From assembly GCF_021483235.1 (NCBI RefSeq), contig NZ_JAKEEC010000001.1, positions 339,708-403,707 on the forward strand: 64,000 bases of DNA, read 5' to 3'. Made by a program: the position numbers and the translations under genes. Of the stretch, positions 51,590 to 60,648 are shown one piece after another (the first letter of the stretch is position 1; each line of letters starts with the position of its first letter). The notes below the pieces were generated by a model, which worked only from the letters and a program-made list of their open reading frames with translations, ran no database searches and was not told the origin of the DNA. This DNA comes from Arthrobacter alkaliphilus. GTDB lineage: Bacteria; Actinomycetota; Actinomycetes; Actinomycetales; Micrococcaceae.

Positions 51590-52716
51590 CGTTGGAGTCC
51601 TGCCTGGTGGGGGTTCAACGGGAGGGTCGCCTCGACGCGCAGCCCGGGCCCCAGCGGCGTGAGGTTGAGCGTGCCGCCCAAGGCCTCGACGCGCTCCCGC
51701 ATGCCCCTGAGCCCGTTCCCGGGGGACGCTCCTCGGAGGCCTCCGCCGTCGTCGTCGATCCGCACCCTCAGCGCGTTGCCCGCCAGTTCGAGGAGTACGA
51801 CGGCGGACTCCGCGCCCGAGTGCCTGCGGACGTTGCTCAGCCCTTCCTGGACGATCCGGTAGGCGGCTTCTTGCTGTGTTGGACCAATGAGTTCAGGATC
51901 GACGGAGTTGCCGAACCGGAGCTCCAACCCACCACGCCGTGCGTCGTCCACGAGTTCCTGGATCCTTCCCAGGCTTGGCGGCGCCGCGGGGCTCAGCGGA
52001 GCGTCTTCGCGGAGGACGCCGAGGAGCTGACGGACCTCGGCCAGGGACTCTTTGCTCGCCGCCTTGATGGCCTCAAGTGCCGGGCGGAGTTTCTCCGGAT
52101 CGTTGGTGCCCAGGTGGAGCGCCACGGAGGCCTGGACGTTGATCATCGACAGGGAGTGCGCCACCACGTCGTGGATATCACGGGCGAGGGTGAGGCGGTA
52201 TTCGTCCCGCTCGGCCTGTTTCGCGGCTTCCCTCCGTCGCCGGTATTCGGCCATCCGTTCGCCCCTGCGTCGGAAGCCCTCGCCGATGAGGACAAGGATC
52301 GCTGCCCAGGCGACACCGGCAGAGGCCCGCAGAAGCCCGGTCTGATCTCCGTCGAGGATGGCCATCAGCACAACTGCGGCGGCCGAAATCCCCGCCCCGA
52401 GCCAGGCCTGCCAGCGCAGCCCCGCGGCGGCGGTCAGGACGATCGAGAGAGCCAGCGAGAGCGCTATCGGGCCCCACGCGTACCCGAGGAGCAAGTACAC
52501 CGACGTGGCCGCGAGAGTGATCGGCAGCATGACGGCGGGCATCCGGGTCCGGAAAGCCAAAGCTGCTGGTCCCGCCAGCAGCAGCATGAAGGCAAGCGGG
52601 TCCAGGTGGCGTGCGGCGGCTTGATGGCTCGCCGAAAAGACGGTCCCGAGGACCTGGATCAGGGCCACCGCTATCACGATGAAACTCGTGGGAGGGCCGT
52701 GGAAACGCCGCTGCAT
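51586..52716 (-). CDS. Histidine kinase (HisKA_3 type)
   Basis: 376-residue sensor kinase with four to five hydrophobic N-terminal segments (about 8-145), a short linker, and a HisKA_3 dimerisation domain whose phosphorylated His is H182 (RDIHDVVAHSLSM); the ATPase has the N-box and G-box (DDGGGLRGASPGNGLRGM, about 330-347). The ligand-sensing part is only the membrane domain. ATG at 52716 with a TAGGCT 6 bases upstream. Confidence 0.93.
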   Translation of the reverse strand: MQRRFHGPPTSFIVIAVALIQVLGTVFSASHQAAARHLDPLAFMLLLAGPAALAFRTRMPAVMLPITLAATSVYLLLGYAWGPIALSLALSIVLTAAAGLRWQAWLGAGISAAAVVLMAILDGDQTGLLRASAGVAWAAILVLIGEGFRRRGERMAEYRRRREAAKQAERDEYRLTLARDIHDVVAHSLSMINVQASVALHLGTNDPEKLRPALEAIKAASKESLAEVRQLLGVLREDAPLSPAAPPSLGRIQELVDDARRGGLELRFGNSVDPELIGPTQQEAAYRIVQEGLSNVRRHSGAESAVVLLELAGNALRVRIDDDGGGLRGASPGNGLRGMRERVEALGGTLNLTPLGPGLRVEATLPLNPHQAGLQR

Positions 52717-52722
52717 GCTCCG

Positions 52723-52728
52723 AGCCTA
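52723..52728 (-). promoter_or_regulatory. -10 element for the two-component operon (leaderless)
   Basis: TAGGCT on the minus strand ends 6 bases before the ATG at 52716. The palindrome at 52766-52797 is centred about 65 bases upstream of the start, a typical activator position. Confidence 0.5.
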
Positions 52729-52765
52729 GCGGCGGAGGGCGCCGGCGTCGTCGGGTTAACGGTGT

Positions 52766-52797
52766 AGGGCGCCTACTCCCGCGGGAGTAGGCGCCCT
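52766..52797. promoter_or_regulatory. 32-bp perfect palindrome upstream of the two-component operon
   Basis: AGGGCGCCTACTCCCG (52766-52781) is followed at once by its exact reverse complement (52782-52797). It lies 22 bases after the folD stop, so it may also terminate folD. A 20-bp part of it recurs at 50890-50909 upstream of the SHOCT gene, which argues for a regulator site rather than only a terminator. Confidence 0.55.
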
Positions 52798-52818
52798 TTC
52801 ACGGTGGTGGGAGCAAAA

Positions 52819-53721
52819 TCAGGCTTGGCTTCCCGCTGCCACTTGGCGTTCCGCAGCTTCGACCACGTTGGTCATGAGCAGCGCCACGGTCATGGGACCC
52901 ACACCGCCCGGGTTCGGCGAGATCCAGCCGGCCACATCGGCCACGGCAGGATCGATGTCGCCGTGGACCCTGCTCTTGCCCGTCTCGGGGTCGGTCTCAC
53001 GGGTGACACCGACGTCGAGCACAGCCGCACCGGGCTTCACGTCCGCAGGTTTGACGATGTGCTTGGCACCGGCCGCGCCCACAATCACGTCCGCCTGCCG
53101 CAGCAGCTCCGAGAGGTTCTTGGTCCCGGTATGCGTCAGCGTCACGGTGGCGTTCACGGCCCGCCGGGTGAGCAGCAGGCCGATCGAGCGGCCAATCGTG
53201 ACACCGCGGCCGACCACCACGACGTGCTTTCCGGCGAGACTGTAGCCGTTGCGCTCCAGGAGCTCAATGACGCCGCGGGGCGTGCACGGCAACGGCGAGG
53301 TGATTTCTCCGTTGACGTTGAGCACCAGCCGGCCCAGGTTGGTGGGGTGCAGGCCGTCGGCATCCTTGGCGGGGTCGATCCGCTCGAGGATGGCGTCGGT
53401 GTCCAGGTGCTTGGGCAGCGGCAGCTGCACGATGTAGCCGTGGCAGGCAGGGTCCGCGTTGAGTTCGTCGATGAGGGCCTCGACCTCGGCCTGCGTGGCG
53501 TCCGCCGGAAGCTCGCGCTGGATCGAGTTCATCCCGATCGCCACAGACTGCTTGTGCTTCATGGACACGTAGAGCTGCGAGGCAGGGTCGGCACCGATGA
53601 GCACAGTGGCGATGCCCGGAGTCACTCCCTGGGCCCTCAAGGCCGCGACGCGCTCAGTCAGTTCAGACTTGATGGCGGCCGCGGCGGCCTTGCCGTCGAG
53701 GATCTTCGCGGTCTGCGCCAT
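52819..53721 (-). CDS. folD: Methylenetetrahydrofolate dehydrogenase/cyclohydrolase
   Basis: 300-residue bifunctional enzyme interconverting 5,10-methylene-, methenyl- and 10-formyl-THF. The catalytic Tyr/Lys segment YVSMKHKQ (about 51-58), QLPLPKH, and the NADP loop [11 protein letters not shown] (about 170-180) are present. The ATG at 53721 is preferred; in-frame GTGs at 53733/53736 would overlap the glyA stop by up to 7 bases and add 4-5 residues. Second gene after glyA, so both lie behind the ZTP riboswitch. Confidence 0.94.
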   Translation of the reverse strand: MAQTAKILDGKAAAAAIKSELTERVAALRAQGVTPGIATVLIGADPASQLYVSMKHKQSVAIGMNSIQRELPADATQAEVEALIDELNADPACHGYIVQLPLPKHLDTDAILERIDPAKDADGLHPTNLGRLVLNVNGEITSPLPCTPRGVIELLERNGYSLAGKHVVVVGRGVTIGRSIGLLLTRRAVNATVTLTHTGTKNLSELLRQADVIVGAAGAKHIVKPADVKPGAAVLDVGVTRETDPETGKSRVHGDIDPAVADVAGWISPNPGGVGPMTVALLMTNVVEAAERQVAAGSQA

Positions 53722-53729
53722 GGACGGGT

Positions 53730-55028
53730 TCACCACTGCTCGTGCTGCGGGTACAGCGGGAAGTCGGCGGCGAGCTTGTCGACGCGGGCCTGCAGGGCTT
53801 CAACGTCGGTAGCGGAGCCGGACTTCAGCGCCGAAGCGATGATCTCGGCCACTTCGGTGAACTCGGTGGCACCGAAGCCGCGGGTTGCCAGTGCCGGCGT
53901 ACCGATGCGCAGGCCGGAGGTGACCATCGGCGGGCGGGGGTCGAACGGAACGGCGTTGCGGTTCACGGTGATGCCCACCGAGTGCAGGAGGTCTTCGGCC
54001 TGCTGGCCGTCCAGCTGGGAGTTGCGCAGGTCCACGAGGACGAGGTGCACGTCGGTGCCGCCGGTCAAAACGGAAACGCCGGCTTCAGCGACGTCGGCCT
54101 GGTTGAGGCGGTCGGCGATGATCTTGGCGCCTTCGAGGACGCGCTCCTGGCGCTCCTTGAACTCCTCGCCGGCTGCGATCTTGAAGGCAACTGCCTTCGC
54201 GGCGATGACGTGCATGAGGGGGCCGCCCTGCTGCCCGGGGAACACGTTGGAGTTGAGCTTCTTGGCCCACTCCTGCTTGGCCAGGATCACGCCCGAGCGC
54301 GGACCCGAAAGCGTCTTGTGCACCGTGGAGGTCACGACGTCGGAGTGCGGCACCGGGCTCGGGTGCAGGCCTGCCGCGACGAGGCCCGCGAAGTGGGCCA
54401 TGTCCGTCCAGAGGAGCGCGCCAACCTCGTCGGCGATGGAACGGAAAGCGGCGAAGTCGAGGTGCCGCGGGTAGGCGGACCAGCCGGCGATGATGACCTG
54501 GGGCCTCTCGGCGATGGCCTGCTCGCGGAGCTTGTCCATGTCGATGCGGAAGTTGTCTTCTTCAACCTGGTAGGCAGCTACGTTGTAGAGCTTCCCGGAG
54601 AAGTTGAGCTTCATGCCGTGGGTGAGGTGGCCGCCATGGGCGAGGGAAAGGCCGAGGATCTTGTCGCCCGGAGTGATCATCGCGGACAGGGCTGCGGCGT
54701 TGGCCTGCGCACCGGAGTGCGGCTGTACGTTGGCGTACTCAGCGCCGAAGAGGGCCTTCACGCGGTCGATGGCCAACTGTTCGGCAACGTCCACGTATTC
54801 GCAGCCACCGTAGTAGCGGCGGCCCGGGTAGCCTTCGGCGTACTTGTTGGTCAGGACCGAACCCTGGGCTTCCATGACGGCGCGGGGCGCAAAGTTCTCG
54901 GAAGCGATCATTTCCAGGGTGCCGCGCTGGCGGCCGAGCTCCTGTTCCAGAACCGCGGCGATCTCGGGATCGAGCTCGGAAAGCGGCTGGTTGCTGATGG
55001 TCGCGGAGGTGATGGTGCTGGTGGTCAC
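53730..55028 (-). CDS. glyA: Serine hydroxymethyltransferase
   Basis: 432-residue PLP enzyme converting serine and THF to glycine and 5,10-methylene-THF, the main one-carbon donor. The PLP-binding Lys is in [16 protein letters not shown] near the N-terminus and the [13 protein letters not shown] segment are conserved. The GTG at 55028 has AGGAGA (55034-55039) 5 bases upstream. A ZTP riboswitch occupies its leader; folD follows. Confidence 0.96.
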   Translation of the reverse strand: MTTSTITSATISNQPLSELDPEIAAVLEQELGRQRGTLEMIASENFAPRAVMEAQGSVLTNKYAEGYPGRRYYGGCEYVDVAEQLAIDRVKALFGAEYANVQPHSGAQANAAALSAMITPGDKILGLSLAHGGHLTHGMKLNFSGKLYNVAAYQVEEDNFRIDMDKLREQAIAERPQVIIAGWSAYPRHLDFAAFRSIADEVGALLWTDMAHFAGLVAAGLHPSPVPHSDVVTSTVHKTLSGPRSGVILAKQEWAKKLNSNVFPGQQGGPLMHVIAAKAVAFKIAAGEEFKERQERVLEGAKIIADRLNQADVAEAGVSVLTGGTDVHLVLVDLRNSQLDGQQAEDLLHSVGITVNRNAVPFDPRPPMVTSGLRIGTPALATRGFGATEFTEVAEIIASALKSGSATDVEALQARVDKLAADFPLYPQHEQW

Positions 55029-55140
55029 GAAGATCTCCTGGCTAGGCAACGGGTATTTCTACAGGTCAGGCTACCGGCTGGGTTTTTTACATGCCTTTGA
55101 TTACGGGGCAGGGTCCAGCGACAGTAAAACGCGACCCTCG

Positions 55141-55214
55141 GCCCAGGCGTACGATCCGTGGTCTTCAAAATGCCGCTCCCTGGTGGTGCACCACCCAACG
55201 CCAGTCGCGACGAC
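55141..55214 (-). promoter_or_regulatory. ZTP (pfl-motif) riboswitch controlling glyA-folD
   Basis: The minus strand reads the hallmark parts in order: CGACTGGCG (55199-55207), hairpin GGTGG-TGCA-CCACC (55182-55195), GGGAGCG (55174-55180), and the 3' pseudoknot element CGCCTGGGC (55141-55149). A short P1 pairs GTCGC (55207-55211) with GCGGC (55172-55176). This matches the pfl/ZTP aptamer as I know it. The 112-base expression platform has no clear U-tract terminator. The glyA ribosome site contains CCAGG (55037-55041), which can pair with CCTGG of the 3' aptamer element (55143-55147). Confidence 0.85.
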
Positions 55215-55241
55215 TTAAACAGTACAACAGGTGGGCAACGG

Positions 55242-55247
55242 TAGGCT
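55242..55247 (+). promoter_or_regulatory. -10 element for purU (leaderless)
   Basis: TAGGCT ends 7 bases before the GTG at 55255. No Shine-Dalgarno sequence. Confidence 0.5.
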
Positions 55248-55254
55248 TGTATGT

Positions 55255-56115
55255 GTGACTGACTCCGCCCTGCCTATGTCTTTTGTTGTAACGCTGTCCT
55301 GCCCGGACCGGCCCGGAATTGTCCACGCGGTTGCCGGGGCTTTATTGGAGGCCGGGTGCAACATCGCTGATTCCCAGCAATACGGCAGCCCCAGCACCGG
55401 AAACTTCTTCATGCGGGTGGAAGCTACGACGCCTTCGACCCAGGCTGAGTTGAGCGCCGCACTGGCGCCCGTCGCTGAGGCTTTCGGCATGACGTGGCAG
55501 ATCAACCCGGTGGGCCAGAAGGTCCGCACCCTGATCCTGGGTTCAAAGGACGCGCACTGCCTCAACGATCTGCTCTTCCAGCAACGCTCCGGAACCCTGC
55601 CCATCGAGGTGCCGGCCATCGTATCCAACCACCGGGACCTCGAAGGGCTGGCGGAGTTCTACGGAATCCCCTTCCACCACATCCCGGTCACCCCGGACAC
55701 CAAGCCCGAAGCAGAGGCCAAGCTGCTCGCGCTCATCCACGAGCACGGCATCGAATTGACCGTCCTGGCGCGTTACATGCAGGTCCTTTCCAACGAGCTG
55801 TGCACCGAACTCAACGGCAAGGCCATCAACATCCACCACTCCTTCCTGCCGTCCTTCAAGGGCGCCAAGCCCTACCACCAGGCGCATGCCCGGGGCGTGA
55901 AGATCATCGGTGCCACTGCGCATTACGTCACGGCGGACCTCGACGAGGGTCCGATCATCGAGCAGGAAGTCATCCGGGTGGACCACGCGCGCACGGCCGA
56001 GCAATTCGTGCAGATGGGCCGCGATGTCGAGGGCCGCACCCTGGCCCAGGCCGTCCAGTGGCATGCCGAGCACCGCGTCCTGCTCGACGGCACCCGGACC
56101 GTGGTGTTCAACTAG
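55255..56115 (+). CDS. purU: Formyltetrahydrofolate deformylase
   Basis: 286-residue enzyme releasing formate and THF from 10-formyl-THF. An N-terminal ACT domain (about 6-80, beginning SFVVTLSCPDRPGIVHAV) is followed by a formyl-transferase fold with the catalytic NIHHSFLPSFKG (Asn/His) and the Asp in TADLDEGPI. The GTG at 55255 was chosen for its TAGGCT hexamer 7 bases upstream; a GTG at 55231 would add eight residues. Divergent from glyA-folD across a 226-base region. Confidence 0.95.
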   Translation: MTDSALPMSFVVTLSCPDRPGIVHAVAGALLEAGCNIADSQQYGSPSTGNFFMRVEATTPSTQAELSAALAPVAEAFGMTWQINPVGQKVRTLILGSKDAHCLNDLLFQQRSGTLPIEVPAIVSNHRDLEGLAEFYGIPFHHIPVTPDTKPEAEAKLLALIHEHGIELTVLARYMQVLSNELCTELNGKAINIHHSFLPSFKGAKPYHQAHARGVKIIGATAHYVTADLDEGPIIEQEVIRVDHARTAEQFVQMGRDVEGRTLAQAVQWHAEHRVLLDGTRTVVFN

Positions 56116-56124
56116 GCTCCGTTC

Positions 56125-56130
56125 TAGGCT
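56125..56130 (+). promoter_or_regulatory. -10 element for the methyltransferase gene (leaderless)
   Basis: TAGGCT ends 6 bases before the ATG at 56137. A second TAGGCT is 11 bases upstream. Confidence 0.5.
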
Positions 56131-56136
56131 GGGTCC

Positions 56137-56724
56137 ATGGAGGGCATTGCCATGACGCCGCATCGGCTCGAGTGCCGCGATTGGTTCATCCGCCTCCTCA
56201 AGGAGGAGCACCGCCATTCGTTGTTCGAACTGGGCTGCGGCACCGGTGTCGAAGGCCGGGAGTTCGTCAGGGCGGGCCTGCATTACACGGGCGTGGACCT
56301 TTCCGAGGAGAGTATCCACCTCGCGCGGGCCAAGGGACTGGACGCCAGCGTGGCCAGCGGCCGGTCCCTGCCTTTCGCGGATGGCACATTCCCGGCCGTG
56401 TGGACTATGAGTACCCTCCTGCATGTCCCCAATGCGGTAATCCACGACGTCGTGAGCGAACTCGTGCGGGTCACCGCACCTGGTGCGCCGATCGCCGTCG
56501 GGCTCTGGTCAGGTGACGATGAAGAAGTCCTCAACCCCGAGGACCTGGACGAGCCCCGGCGCTTCCTCAGCCGGCGCAGCGACGAAACCGTGCGGCGTCT
56601 CTTCGGCGACCATGGCACGGTGGAGCATTTCCGGACGTGGCCCGAGGGCGCAGGGGTGGAATCCGGACCGGGAGCCGGGAACTCGGCCCAGCATTACCAG
56701 TTCCTGGTCCTGCGGACTCCTTGA
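56137..56724 (+). CDS. Class I SAM-dependent methyltransferase
   Basis: 195-residue protein with the SAM-binding GxGxG as ELGCGTG (about 31-37) followed by the acidic GVDLS (about 54-58) and a mid-chain motif (WTMSTLLHVPN). Substrate unknown; it is a generic small-molecule type. It has a leaderless start and no obvious operon partner; the 29-base gap to the next gene holds a second leaderless promoter. Confidence 0.85.
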   Translation: MEGIAMTPHRLECRDWFIRLLKEEHRHSLFELGCGTGVEGREFVRAGLHYTGVDLSEESIHLARAKGLDASVASGRSLPFADGTFPAVWTMSTLLHVPNAVIHDVVSELVRVTAPGAPIAVGLWSGDDEEVLNPEDLDEPRRFLSRRSDETVRRLFGDHGTVEHFRTWPEGAGVESGPGAGNSAQHYQFLVLRTP

Positions 56725-56741
56725 GGAGGCGGTGCGGGCCC

Positions 56742-56747
56742 TAAGCT
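56742..56747 (+). promoter_or_regulatory. -10 element for the carbonic anhydrase gene (leaderless)
   Basis: TAAGCT ends 6 bases before the ATG at 56754. Confidence 0.5.
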
Positions 56748-56753
56748 TGCCCC

Positions 56754-57290
56754 ATGGCTCCCATCTACACCTTTGCCGGGGACACCCCGGTCATCCATGA
56801 CTCAGCGTTCGTGGCACCCACGGCCTCCATCATCGGCAAGGCCACGCTCGGCGAGGGCTCCAGCGCGTTCTACGGCGTGTCCGTCCGGGCGGACACCGCG
56901 GCCATCAGCGTCGGCGCCGGCTCGAACCTGCAGGACAACGTGGTCCTGCACGCCGACCCCGGATTTCCGTGCACCGTCGGCGAACGGGTCAGCGTCGGAC
57001 ACAGCGCCGTCGTGCACGGCTGCACGGTGGAGGACGACTGCCTCATCGGCATGAGCGCCACCATCCTGAACGGCGCCGTCATCGGTACGGGTTCACTCGT
57101 GGCGGCTGGCGCCGTCGTGCTTGAGGGAACAATCGTCCCGCCGCGCTCCTTGGTCGCCGGTGTTCCCGCCAAGGTGCGGCGCGAACTGAGCGAGGAAGAG
57201 CTCGACGGCGTGAAGCGCAACGCGGCGCACTACAAGGAACTTGCCGAGGCGCACAGGGAAATGCACGCCACGGCAAGCCCTCGGTCCTAG
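56754..57290 (+). CDS. Gamma carbonic anhydrase family protein
   Basis: 178-residue left-handed beta-helix protein. Hexapeptide repeats run through about 15-145; metal-ligand histidines are H64 (VVLHADP) and H83/H88 (GHSAVVHG), as in gamma-class carbonic anhydrases. It hydrates CO2 or is a carnitine-transferase-like paralogue; activity cannot be inferred. The stop overlaps the stop of the converging flavoenzyme gene (shared CTAG, 57287-57290). Confidence 0.85.
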   Translation: MAPIYTFAGDTPVIHDSAFVAPTASIIGKATLGEGSSAFYGVSVRADTAAISVGAGSNLQDNVVLHADPGFPCTVGERVSVGHSAVVHGCTVEDDCLIGMSATILNGAVIGTGSLVAAGAVVLEGTIVPPRSLVAGVPAKVRRELSEEELDGVKRNAAHYKELAEAHREMHATASPRS

Positions 57291-59002
57291 TCCAGGCTGA
57301 TCGGTCCGAGCTCGTCCAACAGCTCGCCGGGCCCCGGGTTGCCCGGAACCGGGGAGCCGCCGAGGTGGTTCACCACGCCCCAGACGGCGTTCAGCCCTGT
57401 GGTGACGGCGCCTTCCGCCCATCCCGCGGTGAAGGAGACGTCGTCGCCGGCCAGGAAGATGCCGCGCTGGCTGTCCGGCAGCTTGTCCTGCTTGAAGTGC
57501 GTGAACAGGCGCTGCTGATAGCGGTAGTGGCCAGGCAGGTTGGCCTTGAAGGCGCCCATGAAGTTGGGGTCGGCCTCCCAGGAAACGGTAATGGGCTGCC
57601 CCACAATGTGGCTCGCGATGTCCACGCCCGGATAGATCTGCTCAAGCGAGTGCAGCATGAGCTTGACGCGTTCTTCGGCGGTGAGCGAGAGCCACTTCAA
57701 GGCGTCGTCGTTCCAGGTGTAGGAAAGCAGGATGACGGCGGGCTTGTCCGGGCCGTCGTCGAGCAGGTAGGTGGCCCGGTTGAGCCGGTCGGTCAGCGTC
57801 ATGGACAGGACTTCGCGGCCGGTTTCGGGGTCGATGTCTTTCCAGAACGGACGGTCCACCATGACGAAGGTCTTGGACGACTGCATGTAGTGCGAGCGTT
57901 CGATCGCAGTCCACAATTCGGCGGGGAAGAGCGATTCCTCGGTGTGGATGCGCGTGGACAACAGCCACGACTGGCACGTGGTCACAACGGCCGGGTAGCC
58001 GGTTTCCCGGCCCCACCGCTCGCGCACCATGAGGTCTCCGTTGCTGCCGCGTTGAATGCGGTCCACGGCCCCGCGGGGAGAGCCGGAGTGCAACGAAGCC
58101 AGGGACGTGCCCTCGGGCCAATGCGTAATGCCCGACGGCGCGTGGTGCCAGAGTGCCTCGGGGAGACGCTGCGCTCCCCCGCTGATGAGCCGGTGCTGGT
58201 CATCGGCATCGGTGTAGACGACGCGCAGGATTTCGAGGATGGAATTGGGGAAGTCGGTGTCCCAGCCGCCGGTGCCGAAACCTACTTGCCCGAAGGCTTC
58301 CCGGTGCGCGAAGCCGGCCTCTTTGAAGGCGTTGCTCGCGGCGATGAAGCCGTAGAACGTCTGTTCGTCCATGAGCGGGAGAAGCTCGTTCCACAGTTCC
58401 TTGATCCGGGCGGTGTCCCGGGCACGGATGGCGTCCTGCATCTCCTGGAATGCGGCGCCGTCATTGACGGCGGCTTTCCACGCGGCGGCAACCTCGTGGA
58501 AGAAGTCCGGCAGGTCTGCCGAGGTGGCGGCGTAGTGCTTCTTTCCTGCCAGCTCAATCACGGTGCTCGATGTTGCGGGCGCGAGCGGGTTGGGGAAGTC
58601 CTGGGTGTCCAGTCCCAAGAGATCCACGTAGTGGTAGAACGCCTTGCCTGATACCGGGAACCGCATGCCGCCCAGGTCGGCAACCACTCCGGGGGCGGAG
58701 GGGAAGCTCGCGGTGCGGAGCCGCCCGCCGATCTGGTCGGCCTCGTAGACCACGGGCCGCAGCCCGAGTTTCATGAGTTCGTAGGCGGTGACGAGTCCGG
58801 AGAGGCCGGCACCGATCACGGCGACTTCGGTCCCGTAGAGTTCCGGCGGAACGACGGCCAAGCCATCGGGATGCGCCAAATAGTGGTCGTAGCTGAACGG
58901 GAAGTCCGGGTTCAGCATGGTGATGGGAGCCTCGGCCGGCGTTGCTTTGCGGGTGCCCGGTTCCGGGGACTGCTCCGCGGGCAATTCGGTGGCGATGGTC
59001 AT
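57287..59002 (-). CDS. Flavin amine oxidase related to L-amino-acid 2-monooxygenases
   Basis: 571-residue FAD enzyme. After a 50-residue N-terminal region, the dinucleotide-binding motif VIGAGLSGLVTAYEL is at about 64-78, followed by VYEADQIGGRLRT and DLGGMRFP, and FAGDD-type FLAGDDVSFTAGWAEGA near the C-terminus. The GGMRFP and FYHYVDLLGLDTQDFPNPL segments are those of tryptophan/phenylalanine/lysine 2-monooxygenases, which turn amino acids into amides with CO2 release. The exact amino acid is not known. No amidase gene follows; the upstream neighbour is an amino-acid permease. Confidence 0.82.
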   Translation of the reverse strand: MTIATELPAEQSPEPGTRKATPAEAPITMLNPDFPFSYDHYLAHPDGLAVVPPELYGTEVAVIGAGLSGLVTAYELMKLGLRPVVYEADQIGGRLRTASFPSAPGVVADLGGMRFPVSGKAFYHYVDLLGLDTQDFPNPLAPATSSTVIELAGKKHYAATSADLPDFFHEVAAAWKAAVNDGAAFQEMQDAIRARDTARIKELWNELLPLMDEQTFYGFIAASNAFKEAGFAHREAFGQVGFGTGGWDTDFPNSILEILRVVYTDADDQHRLISGGAQRLPEALWHHAPSGITHWPEGTSLASLHSGSPRGAVDRIQRGSNGDLMVRERWGRETGYPAVVTTCQSWLLSTRIHTEESLFPAELWTAIERSHYMQSSKTFVMVDRPFWKDIDPETGREVLSMTLTDRLNRATYLLDDGPDKPAVILLSYTWNDDALKWLSLTAEERVKLMLHSLEQIYPGVDIASHIVGQPITVSWEADPNFMGAFKANLPGHYRYQQRLFTHFKQDKLPDSQRGIFLAGDDVSFTAGWAEGAVTTGLNAVWGVVNHLGGSPVPGNPGPGELLDELGPISLD

Positions 59003-60549
59003 GAAAGTTCTGCCTTCACAGTTTCCGGGTCCGGGACCCTTGCGGATAGTTCACGGTATTCCTGTTCACTCAGGGCCGCCACCTTGGAGTTCCGGCGTCC
59101 ATAGCCGAAGTAGAGGGCGATGCCCACGAGCATCCAGCCACCGAACACCACCCACGTGTCGGCGCCGAGGTTAGCCATGAGGTAGGCGCACATCAGGGTG
59201 CCCAGGATGGGGGTGATCGGGTAGAGCGGGACGCGGAAGCTGCGCTTGAGTTCCGGGCGGTTGCGCCGCAGGTAGATGACGGCGACGTTGACCAGCGCGA
59301 ACGCGAAGAGGGTGCCGATGCTGGTGGCGTCTGCGAGCGCGCCGAGCGGGACAAGTCCAGCGGTGAGTGCGACGGCGGTGCCCACGATCAACGTTCCGGC
59401 CACGGGGGTGCCGGTCCGGCGGGAGACGCGGCCGAAGACCTGCGGGACGAGCCCGTCGCGGGACATGGAGAGCAGGATGCGGGTCTGGCCGTAGAGCACG
59501 GTCAGGACGATGCTGGCGATGGCGAGCACGGCTCCCACCGAGAACACGAGGGCGATCCACGGCTGGTGGGTGGTTTCCTCAAGGATCTGCACCAGGGCAG
59601 CTTCAGTGCCGCCGAACCATTCCCAGGGGCGGGCACCGATCGCGGCGACGGCCACCAGGACGTAGAGGCTGGTCACGATCACCATGGAGAGCAGGATGGC
59701 CCGGGGCAGGTCGCGCTTGGGGTTGCGCGCTTCCTCGCCGGCGGTCGATGCGGCGTCGAATCCGATGTAGGAGAAGAAGACCCTGGATGCGGCAGCCGAG
59801 ACACCTGCAGCGCCCATCGGCATCAGGGGTTCGAAGTTCCCGGCGTTGAAAGCGGTGAAGGCAACAGCGCAGAAGAAGAGCAGGATGACCACCTTGACGG
59901 CGACAATAGCGGTGTTGATCCAGGCGCTTTCCTTCGCGCCGCGCACCAGCAGGATCATGGCGAGGACCACGATCACCATTGCCGGGATATTGACCACCCC
60001 GCCGCTGCCCGGCGGCTGGGACATGGCGTCCGGCAGGACCTGCCCGAACGCTGCGAGGGTTTCATTCACGTACTGGCCCGCGCCGACGGCCACGGCAGCA
60101 ACGGATACCGCGTATTCGAGGACAAGGCACCAACCGCAGATCCAAGCCATTCCCTCGCCCATCGTGGCGTAGGAGTACGAGTAGCTCGAGCCGGCTACGG
60201 GCACCAGGCCCGCCATTTCGGCGTAGGACACAGCAGACAGCAAAGCCGCGAGTCCGGCTACCACGAAGGAGATCCAGACCGCGGGTCCTGCCAGGGGCAC
60301 GGACTCGCCCAGGATCACCAGGATGCCGGTGCCCAGAGTGGCACCGACGCTGATCATGGTCAGCTGGAGAACGCCGAAGCTGCGGACGAGCGGCGTTCCG
60401 CCGTGGCTGCTTCCGGCTTCGCTGACCATTTGCCCGATCGGCTTGCGGCGCAGGAGTTGCGCCCCGAGGCCCGGACGGCGGGCTGCGTTGCCGGAACCCG
60501 TATTCGTGGAGTGCGTTGGCTTGGTCTGGGTGGCGGTAGGCACAGTCAC
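58999..60549 (-). CDS. APC family amino-acid permease
   Basis: 516-residue permease with 12-13 hydrophobic segments of the cationic amino-acid transporter-like APC group (segments include GATLGTGILVILGE and FFSYIGFDAASTAGEEARNPKRDLP). A basic N-terminus of about 65 residues precedes the first helix. The GTG at 60549 has GAAGGGA about 8 bases upstream; the longer open frame has no ribosome site. Its stop overlaps the flavoenzyme ATG by 4 bases, so uptake and oxidation are coupled. Predicted substrates are basic or aromatic amino acids by family, not certain. Confidence 0.88.
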   Translation of the reverse strand: MTVPTATQTKPTHSTNTGSGNAARRPGLGAQLLRRKPIGQMVSEAGSSHGGTPLVRSFGVLQLTMISVGATLGTGILVILGESVPLAGPAVWISFVVAGLAALLSAVSYAEMAGLVPVAGSSYSYSYATMGEGMAWICGWCLVLEYAVSVAAVAVGAGQYVNETLAAFGQVLPDAMSQPPGSGGVVNIPAMVIVVLAMILLVRGAKESAWINTAIVAVKVVILLFFCAVAFTAFNAGNFEPLMPMGAAGVSAAASRVFFSYIGFDAASTAGEEARNPKRDLPRAILLSMVIVTSLYVLVAVAAIGARPWEWFGGTEAALVQILEETTHQPWIALVFSVGAVLAIASIVLTVLYGQTRILLSMSRDGLVPQVFGRVSRRTGTPVAGTLIVGTAVALTAGLVPLGALADATSIGTLFAFALVNVAVIYLRRNRPELKRSFRVPLYPITPILGTLMCAYLMANLGADTWVVFGGWMLVGIALYFGYGRRNSKVAALSEQEYRELSARVPDPETVKAELS

Positions 60550-60634
60550 CGTTGACGTCCCTTCAGAGTAGTTTGCGATTTCCCGTGTCCACCGTAAGCC
60601 TGTGAGCCAGCTCTCATGGAGGTGCAAAATAACC

Positions 60635-60640
60635 TATAGT
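60635..60640 (+). promoter_or_regulatory. -10 element for alr
   Basis: TATAGT ends 8 bases before the ATG at 60649, so the leader is at most a base or two. It matches the consensus -10 in 5 of 6 positions. Confidence 0.45.
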
Positions 60641-60648
60641 GATCAACC

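Noticed and set aside
55081..55090. T-run after glyA leader as a plus-strand terminator
   Set aside because: No stem of useful length precedes it on the plus strand; it lies in the expression platform of the minus-strand riboswitch.
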